A stretch of 27,263 nucleotides of DNA, taken from NCBI GenBank assembly GCA_002495535.1, contig DAFX01000103.1:2009-29271 (forward strand). The letters run 5' to 3'. The notes under the pieces were generated by a model. That model saw only the letters and a list, made by a program, of their open reading frames with translations, ran no database searches and had not been told where the DNA came from. The position numbers and the translations under genes are program-made. Positions 8,309 through 14,277 of this stretch are shown piece by piece. The stretch comes from Euryarchaeota archaeon UBA433 (lineage in GTDB: Archaea > Thermoplasmatota > Poseidoniia > Poseidoniales > Poseidoniaceae). The stretch's first letter is position 1; each line of letters starts with the position of its first letter.

Positions 8309-8677
8309 ATGGGACCCAAAATGGCACGAGCATTCAGAGAAGGCGTTGAGCAGAACAAAAGAGTCAGAACACACGTCCGACGACGCAGTTGGAGCCCGCT
8401 GAGGGATTTACGTGGCCTGAAAACCAGAACTGAGAGGATCGGTGAGGCAATGGGACCTCTGGTTGAAATCCCAGCCATGGTTCGAATAGAAGACGAACAC
8501 TGGGTCTTTGAACGAATTGAAGAAGGCGTTCTGCAAAACCTCACTCACAAACTCATCCTTCACGAGGACGATGGTCAGAAGGTGATTGGTGCCACGGTTG
8601 GCATGGAAACTGCAATGAAAGTTGCAAAGTGCATGGCAATGAAAGAACACCGAATCGTTATGATTCAACCACTCTGA
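8309..8677 (+). CDS. Small basic conserved-looking protein
   Basis: 122 residues, family not recognised. The first half is strongly basic (NKRVRTHVRRRSWSPLRDL). The second half looks like an alpha/beta fold, with strands MVRIEDEHWVFERI and KLILHEDDGQKVIGATVG, and ends in HRIVMIQPL. GAGGA lies about nine bases before the ATG at 8309; an internal ATG at 8321 is possible. No membrane segment or catalytic motif is visible. The stop codon lies in the loop of a hairpin followed by a T run, supporting this as the real end of a transcript. The 84 bases before it (8225-8308) show nothing clear. Confidence 0.7.
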   Translation: MGPKMARAFREGVEQNKRVRTHVRRRSWSPLRDLRGLKTRTERIGEAMGPLVEIPAMVRIEDEHWVFERIEEGVLQNLTHKLILHEDDGQKVIGATVGMETAMKVAKCMAMKEHRIVMIQPL

Positions 8678-8687
8678 GTGGTTTTTT
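8667..8687 (+). terminator. Hairpin plus T-run terminator overlapping the stop codon
   Basis: AACCACT (8667-8673) and AGTGGTT (8677-8683) form a perfect 7-bp stem around a 3-base loop, followed by a run of six T (8682-8687). The TGA stop of the 122-residue gene spans the loop and the right arm. The convergent Sec61-beta gene stops at 8693, so this site separates the two. It looks like a bacterial intrinsic terminator. Archaeal termination needs mainly the T run, so the stem may be incidental or may protect the 3' end. Confidence 0.6.
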
Positions 8688-8692
8688 CATCT

Positions 8693-8884
8693 TCAAAAGA
8701 GATCGATGATAGCCCCGACAACGCCTTGGTTGACGAGGTAAAAGAAAGCAGCAAGAGTGATGCATGCGAAGTAAACTTGCCCTGGAGTAATTTTCCAAGC
8801 GTCTTCGGATTCTTCATCGAAGTAACGAATAAGACCTGCAGCCTGTTGAATTCCGCTGCCATCAGATTTCTTCTTTGAAGCCAT
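8693..8884 (-). CDS. Preprotein translocase subunit Sec61-beta (archaeal SecG)
   Basis: 63 residues from MASKKKSDG. It has the archaeal Sec61-beta pattern: a basic, flexible N terminus, the conserved GLIRYFDEE segment before the membrane, and a single C-terminal helix (about 35-55, YFACITLAAFFYLVNQGVV). It is a small, non-essential partner of SecYE in the cytoplasmic membrane channel. The start at 8884 is chosen over an in-frame ATG at 8893 because family members begin with the Lys-rich segment. No Shine-Dalgarno is present; a TATA-like box lies 27-37 bases upstream. Confidence 0.93.
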   Translation of the reverse strand: MASKKKSDGSGIQQAAGLIRYFDEESEDAWKITPGQVYFACITLAAFFYLVNQGVVGAIIDLF

Positions 8885-8910
8885 GTGAACCATTCTCTGC
8901 GAGATGCCTC

Positions 8911-8921
8911 TCCTTTATCAA
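8911..8921 (-). promoter_or_regulatory. Possible TATA box for Sec61-beta
   Basis: On the minus strand TTGATAAAGGA is centred 32 bases upstream of the ATG at 8884. This fits a transcript with a very short leader. Confidence 0.35.
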
Positions 8922-8950
8922 CGCGACGCGGCGAGGGAAGATTCCCAAAA

Positions 8951-9808
8951 TTACTCTTCTTCTTGACTATGGTCTGTCAAATCAACGATTTCTAAGTCGT
9001 CAAGAGAGGGTGAAATGGCCTCCTTGTCGTTTCTCAAACTCATCCCTTCTGGCGCTGAAGCCTCGTGCTCAGAACTCAACAGTTCTGTTGTTGGGTCCGC
9101 TTCAATCAAGGAGGCTTCGACTCGAGCGAGGGCGCGCTCGATGGCCGGTGCATTCTCATCAGCAAGAGCAATGCGAGCAACTTGCAGGTCCAATTGTGCT
9201 GCGTGGAAAGGAACGGTTGCTTTGGCACCTACAAATTCGCTTTTGTGTTGTTTCATTCGTTTTTCGACGAGTGTTGAACGCTGCTCCATGATTTCAATTG
9301 AGGCCTCAAACTCTGCTCGCGCTGAGGTCATCGCGCCCCTCCATGCTGCCTCATTGTCATCGATGGTCGTGCCCGGGTGGTGTTTTGTCAACCATCTGTT
9401 CGCAGCCGCCCTGTGTTTAAATTCCCAAGGGTTATGACCAACCGAGGCTTTTAGATCAAACAACAAGCGCATTCGCTGATCGAATGGCCCTGTCAATTCG
9501 ATCGCGTTAAGGTAGCCTGAATTTGAGAGGCCAAAGCCCCAATATGAATCGGAAGTGATTCGCACACTGAGCGTACCGCTGTTGGTGCCCATAACCCAAC
9601 GCTGTTCATTGAACCCGGGTGGTTGGGAAAAATGAGGGGTCTCGGGTTGAGGGAGGTTGGTGATCAGTGCAGTTGCAACGTCGCCAAGATAGACCGTGCT
9701 GCTTGGTAATGCGTATCGCTTTGGCCTTAACAAATGGCTTTGGTGTTCGACTTTGTGGTTCGCAGAAGCGCGAAGCACTTGGGCGAAAATGAGGGTCGTT
9801 CCGTTCAT
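8951..9808 (-). CDS. Hypothetical protein with C-terminal helical region
   Basis: About 285 residues from the ATG at 9808, chosen because AGGGGG lies six bases upstream; in-frame ATGs at 9814 and 9826 are alternatives. The N-terminal half is alpha/beta (TTLIFAQVLRASANHKVEHQ, then VYLGDVATALITNL). It has aromatic stretches such as SDSYWGFGLSNSGYLNAIEL. The second half is helical, with EFEASIEIMEQRSTLVEKRMKQHK and IERALARVEASLIEAD, possibly a coiled coil. The tail is acidic (ending SQEEE). There is no signal peptide or membrane segment, so it is probably cytoplasmic. I do not recognise the family. Confidence 0.75.
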   Translation of the reverse strand: MNGTTLIFAQVLRASANHKVEHQSHLLRPKRYALPSSTVYLGDVATALITNLPQPETPHFSQPPGFNEQRWVMGTNSGTLSVRITSDSYWGFGLSNSGYLNAIELTGPFDQRMRLLFDLKASVGHNPWEFKHRAAANRWLTKHHPGTTIDDNEAAWRGAMTSARAEFEASIEIMEQRSTLVEKRMKQHKSEFVGAKATVPFHAAQLDLQVARIALADENAPAIERALARVEASLIEADPTTELLSSEHEASAPEGMSLRNDKEAISPSLDDLEIVDLTDHSQEEE

Positions 9809-9862
9809 TGCCATCCCCCTGTCCATACCAACGGTTGATGTGGAAGCGCATCAATGCAACGG

Positions 9863-9871
9863 TTTTATGAT
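9863..9871 (+). promoter_or_regulatory. Possible TATA box for the HhH/H1-like gene
   Basis: GGTTTTATGATTTAG includes TTTTATGAT about 60 bases before the ATG at 9929. A start of transcription near 9895 would leave a leader of about 30 bases containing GGAG at 9914-9917. Confidence 0.3.
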
Positions 9872-9928
9872 TTAGTTCAAGGAGAAGTATTGAAGAGCGT
9901 CGCCTTGCATGGCGGAGCAAGTGAGACA

Positions 9929-10414
9929 ATGGCTGCAAAGAAAGGTTCCTCGAAGATTGATGCTTTAACCGCACTTCCTGGTGTTGGGGCTGCGACTGCA
10001 AAAAAACTCGTAACTGCAAAACTAGACTCCGTCAGTAAAGTCGCATCTGCTGGGGCAAAGAAACTCCAAGACGCAGGTTTGAGCGCGGCTGTTGCAAAGA
10101 AGGTCGCAGCGGCAGCAAAGGCTGCTGACAAAGCGAAGAAGGCCACAAAGGCAACCGCGAAGAAGGCGACTGCAGCTTCTAAGAAGACCGCAAGTAAAGC
10201 CTCTGCAGCAGCAAAGAAAACGGCGACAAAAGCAACAACCAAAGCCAAAAGCACCGCGACCAAAGCAAAGGCTGCTGCGAAGAAATCCGCAGAAAAAGCA
10301 AAAAGTGTGGCAAAGAAAACCCTCCCCGCTGAAAAATCAAGCGATGAAAGGAAAGGATCGACGCTCAAGGTCCCCCGTAGCGTTCGTGACATGCCATGGT
10401 TCAAGAAAAAGTGA
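9929..10414 (+). CDS. Helix-hairpin-helix protein with histone H1-like Lys/Ala tail
   Basis: 161 residues from MAAKKGSSK; the reading frame extends 75 bases upstream but those codons look non-coding and GGAG precedes this ATG. Residues 8-55 contain a helix-hairpin-helix pair: LTALPGVGAATAKKLVTAKL and a second degenerate unit, AGAKKLQDAGLSAAVAKKVAAA. This is the type that binds DNA non-specifically through the backbone. Residues 56-135 are almost only Lys, Ala, Thr and Ser, with repeating AKKAT/AAKK units like the tail of histone H1 or bacterial HctA/AlgP-like proteins. The C terminus ends in VPRSVRDMPWFKKK. It is very basic and likely an abundant chromosome-coating protein. The function is inferred from composition. 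Confidence 0.85.
   Translation: MAAKKGSSKIDALTALPGVGAATAKKLVTAKLDSVSKVASAGAKKLQDAGLSAAVAKKVAAAAKAADKAKKATKATAKKATAASKKTASKASAAAKKTATKATTKAKSTATKAKAAAKKSAEKAKSVAKKTLPAEKSSDERKGSTLKVPRSVRDMPWFKKK
10090..10325 (+). repeat. Low-complexity Lys/Ala coding repeat
   Basis: Imperfect in-frame repeats of AAGAAG/GCAACC/GCTGC-type codons encode the H1-like tail. The repetition also creates long spurious reading frames on both strands here. Confidence 0.7.
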
Positions 10415-10470
10415 TGTTGAATCAAGTTCAGCCGCTATGATTGAAAACCGTCGTGGTTCATGCCTTGATC

Positions 10471-10653
10471 ATGCCTCGAAGGAAGTATGGCCGATTGCGT
10501 AAAGCGGTCGAAGTCCCTCCAAAAGGCAACTGTTCGAGATGCAGGTCTGGGAAATTTTGCCCACTCGAAGGGCACTCAGGCCAAACTGTGACGCCAAAAC
10601 GAGCATGGGCGGGGCCGTCCACCGTTCCTAAGCGAAAAGCCAAGGGGAACTGA
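10471..10653 (+). CDS. Small basic protein with putative C2CH zinc-binding motif
   Basis: 60 residues from ATG 10471; an upstream in-frame TTG at 10441 is possible. The N terminus is basic (MPRRKYGRLRKA). It is followed by CSRCRSGKFCPLEGHSG, giving Cys-x2-Cys-x5-Cys-x4-His, which could hold one zinc ion, then a Pro/Lys-rich tail. I do not recognise the family. It directly follows the HhH/H1-like gene on the same strand and abuts the convergent recombinase stop with no gap. It could be spurious; the Cys/His clustering and the neat fit between genes argue that it is real. Confidence 0.5.
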   Translation: MPRRKYGRLRKAVEVPPKGNCSRCRSGKFCPLEGHSGQTVTPKRAWAGPSTVPKRKAKGN

Positions 10654-11748
10654 TCAATCAAGGCCATAGGCACTGGTTGAAGGGGTGTTTTCTTCAACTT
10701 CATCCACCACTTCAGTCGCTTCAGCAGCAGCCTCGATGGTTTCGCGTGTTGCTTGTGCCCGATGGTACACTTCCCTCAGTGTTTGATCTGAAATTTCCAG
10801 GTAGACCCGGGTGGTAGCGATGCTTGAATGGCCGAGTAAACGCTGAATTGTCACCAAGTCTGCGCCACGTTCCAACAATCCGGTTGCGAAATTATGCCGC
10901 AACACGTGGGGCGTGAGTTTTCCCTTCGGGAGCGACGCATGGCCGGCGAGGTGGTCCATCAATCGCTGAACACCGCGAGGTTGGAGACGTCGCCCTGCTG
11001 AATTCAACAAAAAGGCATAATCATCACCCTTGCGGCGTGATTCTCGAACAGGGATCCATGCGTGAATTCGTTCGAGGGTTCGACGGGTGAAAAGCACCAG
11101 TCGATCTTTGTCCCCTTTGCCGCCAAAGACGCGCGCTGAGCCATCTTCGAGATCAATATCATTGATGTCCAAATTACAAACTTCGCTGACGCGAAGACCC
11201 GTATCGAGCATCATCGTGACAACGATTGATGCCACGGGGTCTTCACTGATGGAGGCAGCTTCGAGCACCATCGACATCTCCCTTCTTGTCAATGTTCGTG
11301 GTAGTCTTCGCCCGGTACGAGCACGAACCAAATGATCTGGCCAGCGATGGCCAAGCCATTTGAGCAAGTGTCTGGCGGCCGCTAGCCTAGCATTGTATGT
11401 GGTCGGACGGAGTTCTGAAAGGGAAAGAGCCCAGCGGTCAAGGCGCCCGTTGAGGGGCTCCATGCGTTCGGCCAATTCGCCAACACTCATTGAGTCGTAT
11501 GAGGGTTCATCGAGGACAAGTTCTCCCGGCAGGGTCGTTTCGACCAAGGCTCGAAGGCCGCTGGCGTATGATTTCTGGGTGTTTTCAGATTTGTTCTCGG
11601 CACGCAGAGCTTGTCGATAGCAGGTGACCCATGGAAGATCTGCCATGTGAACAAGACGAGGGGGGAGGTCGACACTCGATGCATCAAGCCTGCTTTGGCT
11701 TGGCCTCAGTGCCTTGCGTTGCCGCTCGTATGTTCTCCGCTTTTCCAT
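10654..11748 (-). CDS. xerA: Tyrosine recombinase, XerA/XerC/XerD-like
   Basis: 364 residues. Residues 36-135 form the SAM-like core-binding domain (SENTQKSYASGLRALVE). Residues 150-325 form the catalytic domain with every active-site residue: Arg186 in TGLRVSEV, Lys211 in GGKGDKDR, His281 and Arg284 in HVLRHNFATG, His307 in LLGHSSIATT and the nucleophile Tyr316. It is complete and looks housekeeping rather than phage-borne. The archaeal homologue XerA resolves chromosome dimers at dif. The N terminus is longer than usual; an internal start at Met35 (11646) is possible, but a GGAGGCGGTGA-type ribosome site supports 11748. No attachment site or other integration genes are near. Confidence 0.93.
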   Translation of the reverse strand: MEKRRTYERQRKALRPSQSRLDASSVDLPPRLVHMADLPWVTCYRQALRAENKSENTQKSYASGLRALVETTLPGELVLDEPSYDSMSVGELAERMEPLNGRLDRWALSLSELRPTTYNARLAAARHLLKWLGHRWPDHLVRARTGRRLPRTLTRREMSMVLEAASISEDPVASIVVTMMLDTGLRVSEVCNLDINDIDLEDGSARVFGGKGDKDRLVLFTRRTLERIHAWIPVRESRRKGDDYAFLLNSAGRRLQPRGVQRLMDHLAGHASLPKGKLTPHVLRHNFATGLLERGADLVTIQRLLGHSSIATTRVYLEISDQTLREVYHRAQATRETIEAAAEATEVVDEVEENTPSTSAYGLD

Positions 11749-11755
11749 TGGCGTT

Positions 11756-11779
11756 CACCGCCTCCCGCCGAGGCGGGTG
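11756..11779. other. Inverted repeat upstream of xerA
   Basis: CACCGCCTC (11756-11764), a CCGCC loop and GAGGCGGGTG (11770-11779) form a stem of nine pairs with one bulged base. In the xerA transcript it lies 8-31 bases before the ATG and includes the likely ribosome site, so folding could block translation. Confidence 0.5.
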
Positions 11780-11889
11780 TGCATCCCGTGCTCCGAAGAG
11801 CAGTTTCAGTACCGTATGCTCCCATATCAAACCACCGCGCGAACTTGCGGGTAGCAATTGCGCCTGAAAGGAAGAGGGGCAGCGCCGAG

Positions 11890-13131
11890 TCAAGCGTTGG
11901 TTTCTTCCGGCTCATCCACACTGAGTGCAGCGCTATGGACGTCGAGGATGGCTTGTCGAAGTGAAGTTCTCAATTTGGTTAATTCCCCATAGCAAACAAG
12001 AATGTCGTCCCACCTCAGCTGAATTTCATTGGGGGGGTTCCAGACCAACCGATTGTCCCTTGATAGGGCGAAGACTGGTATTTCCGAATCGGACTTGAAC
12101 AAACTCGCAAGTGGTTTTCCAACCACATTGGGGTGATTTCGAATTTGAAGCGAGAGCACCCCCGCACCTGGAACGGTTCGGAGCAATTGATCTAAATCCA
12201 CCTCTGAAAATTCTGTCTCACTCATCACATAATCAATGATTGCGCCCGCTACGTTGACGCCGCTGGCCTTCTCAATCCCCTCGAGCCCGGGCGATGAGTT
12301 CACTTCGAGAACGAGCGGCCCGTCATCGGACTCGAGCAGGTCGACGCCTGCGACATGGAGGCCAAGCACTCGAGCAGCGCGGCAGGCTGCTTCTTCGAAT
12401 TCCGGTGGCAAATCGACATTTTCAACCGTTCCATTCAGATGGTAATTTGAACGGAACTCTCGCCCCCGAGCTCGACGACGCATGCTTGCTACAACACGAT
12501 CACCAACCACCAAAGCGCGGATATCTTTGCCGTGGGATTCTGCAATGTACTCCTGGACAAGTACGGCTCGTCCGGTCAGAAGAAGGCCTTGAACCAAGTT
12601 GTTAGATTCTCGAAGGGTATGCCTGAGAAACACACCCTGGCCTTGGGTGCCTTGAGTGACCTTGATGACAACGGGGAGTCCTCCGACAAAATCCACCGCT
12701 GTGTCTACATCAATGATGTCTCGAACATATGTTGTCCTCGGCACTGGAAGCCGATTTCTTGCAAGGATTTGCGAGGCGTGCAATTTGTCACGGCTTTGTA
12801 AAATCCCAGCACCAGTGTTGGCAGTCCAGATCCCCAACTGCTCTAAATGACGTAAAACTGCAACACCGTGTTTGGTAATTGAGTGCCCAATCCGAGGAAT
12901 GACGGCGTCGAAATTGAATGGTTTGCCGTTGTGAAGCACATCGATTCGTCCATCTGCGACGAACAGTGAAAATTTCATTGGATCGGCCACATAGGGGTCC
13001 AGTCCTCGCTTTCGAGCTTCTTCAACCAGTCGACGAGTGCTGTACAATCGAGGGCCCCTCGAGAGGATTGCAAGACGCAAATCTGAGTGGGAAAACCCAT
13101 CCGCTGATTTAGGGCCCTCCTCAGTGCTCAT
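11890..13131 (-). CDS. RimK-like ATP-grasp ligase with C-terminal TrkA-C/RCK-C-like domain
   Basis: 413 residues from MSTEEGP; the frame continues upstream but would overlap the divergent gene. Residues 20-110 are the pre-ATP-grasp domain. Residues 112-300 are the ATP-grasp fold: VIKVTQGTQGQGV (155-167, Gly-rich loop), VQEYI (192-196), Asp265, and LVLEVNSSPGLEGIE with Glu276 and Asn278 for Mg-ATP. This matches RimK/LysX-type ligases that join an amino acid to a carboxylate. Residues 320-385 (LSLQIRNHPNVVGKPLASL, then WDDILVCYG) resemble the TrkA-C/RCK-C ligand-binding domain, an addition absent from Escherichia coli RimK. The substrate is unknown: ribosomal protein, coenzyme F420 or LysW-type carriers are possible. 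The tail is acidic. Confidence 0.88.
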   Translation of the reverse strand: MSTEEGPKSADGFSHSDLRLAILSRGPRLYSTRRLVEEARKRGLDPYVADPMKFSLFVADGRIDVLHNGKPFNFDAVIPRIGHSITKHGVAVLRHLEQLGIWTANTGAGILQSRDKLHASQILARNRLPVPRTTYVRDIIDVDTAVDFVGGLPVVIKVTQGTQGQGVFLRHTLRESNNLVQGLLLTGRAVLVQEYIAESHGKDIRALVVGDRVVASMRRRARGREFRSNYHLNGTVENVDLPPEFEEAACRAARVLGLHVAGVDLLESDDGPLVLEVNSSPGLEGIEKASGVNVAGAIIDYVMSETEFSEVDLDQLLRTVPGAGVLSLQIRNHPNVVGKPLASLFKSDSEIPVFALSRDNRLVWNPPNEIQLRWDDILVCYGELTKLRTSLRQAILDVHSAALSVDEPEETNA

Positions 13132-13186
13132 ATTTGCTCGACGAAGGAACGCGCCTTTCAAGTGCTCGCTTGGAATCGGGGGAATC

Positions 13187-14179
13187 ATGTCAGAAGAGCA
13201 GGTTGAGCCGCAACCCAAGGAAGTCGTGGTGGATGCTGACCGAGATGAAGAGGTCGAAGCACTGACATTCGAGCAGCGTCAAGAAGCGTTAAAGCAATCT
13301 CGATGGAATGTGTTCCTCTGGCTTGGTATCGCGGTTTTGATGTTTGGTTTCGCGCTGTTTCCGATGTCATTTGACGAGAGTTATGACGGGTTCACCAACT
13401 CGGCAGAGAAGGATATTGGCTGGGTTTGGGGTCCCTCCTTGCCCGGTGAAGATTTCATGGATGTCCCGTTGTCGATTGATGCAAAGGTGCAAAATCCGCC
13501 TGCTGCCGCCGATGTTCACCTTGCAGCTTATGTTCTAGAAGAGAAGGACTGCGCCCAAAATCTAGGCGCATCTGCGGAACTTGCTCGGGCGGGGACCGAT
13601 CACAGTTATCAGTATCAACTGCTCGATGACACTCCGGTTGCTGGAGGCGAATACACCTTTGATTTCAAACTCGATTCAGGGCATTACTGTGTCATTGTCC
13701 AGTTTGTTGACAGCGATGGAATTAACATCGGTGACGCATCAACAAGCATGAAGATCGAAGGGGCCGTTTACCCAAGTCAGGTGATTGCGGGAATTCTTGG
13801 GATCATTTGCCTTGGTCTGTCGGCTTTCGCTTTCATTGGAGCACAAAAGCACGGAGAAGCTGTCAAGAGCCTGCTCGAAAAGGATTTGGAAACCACCGAA
13901 ACCAAAGTGCTGGCCACGATTGCCAACGAACGAATCTCTGCAGGCCCATCAGGCCCACCTAAGGCAGCAGGACCCGCTGGACCACCACAACCGTCAGGGC
14001 CAAGTGGACCACCAGAAGAGGCTCCCGCGGTTGATGCTGCTGAAGAAAGCTCCGAAGGTGAACCGACGTACGAAGCGGCTGAAAACGGTTACTTCTTCCG
14101 TAAAATGCCGGATGGAACTTACGATCAAACTGTCTACGTGAGGCATGAAGATGGAACCTACGCTCCTCACGAAGGTTGA
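13187..14179 (+). CDS. Two-span membrane protein with collagen-like GPxGPP segment
   Basis: 330 residues from the ATG at 13187, which follows GGGGGA; the frame runs upstream but overlaps the divergent ligase. Residues 1-40 are acidic and cytoplasmic. Membrane spans lie at 41-60 and 197-218. The extracytoplasmic loop between them is beta-rich, with Cys122 and Cys168 that could form a disulfide. Cytoplasmic residues 250-277 hold collagen-like triplets (GPSGPP, GPAGPP, GPSGPP). The C terminus has two short similar units, MPDGTYDQTVY and HEDGTYAPHEG. No known family is recognised. It is followed after 98 bases by the SAP-domain membrane protein on the same strand, and the pair may act together. 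Confidence 0.82.
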   Translation: MSEEQVEPQPKEVVVDADRDEEVEALTFEQRQEALKQSRWNVFLWLGIAVLMFGFALFPMSFDESYDGFTNSAEKDIGWVWGPSLPGEDFMDVPLSIDAKVQNPPAAADVHLAAYVLEEKDCAQNLGASAELARAGTDHSYQYQLLDDTPVAGGEYTFDFKLDSGHYCVIVQFVDSDGINIGDASTSMKIEGAVYPSQVIAGILGIICLGLSAFAFIGAQKHGEAVKSLLEKDLETTETKVLATIANERISAGPSGPPKAAGPAGPPQPSGPSGPPEEAPAVDAAEESSEGEPTYEAAENGYFFRKMPDGTYDQTVYVRHEDGTYAPHEG

Positions 14180-14277
14180 CCGTTTTTCTGTTCCGCCATC
14201 AAAACCATCCCTTCGAGGCGCTCATGGAGCACCATCCTTGAAAGGGATAGGCGTCAGGGGCAAGATGGGGTTCTGAC

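Noticed and set aside
9877..10425. 182-residue minus-strand, Phe/Ala-rich frame
   Set aside because: It is the antisense of the Lys/Ala repeat (AAG/GCN read backwards gives Phe and Ala), not a membrane protein.
10092..10502. Arg/Gln-rich plus-strand frame overlapping the H1-like gene
   Set aside because: It is a frame-shifted reading of the same repeat; the HhH motif lies only in the frame beginning at 9929.
13037..13186. Upstream extension of the collagen-like membrane protein
   Set aside because: It would overlap the divergent ATP-grasp gene by about 95 bases; the ATG at 13187 has a ribosome site.
14207..14248. ATCCCTT and AAGGGAT arms before the SAP gene as a possible leader structure
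   Set aside because: The 7-bp arms are 28 bases apart with no further support; expected by chance often enough.
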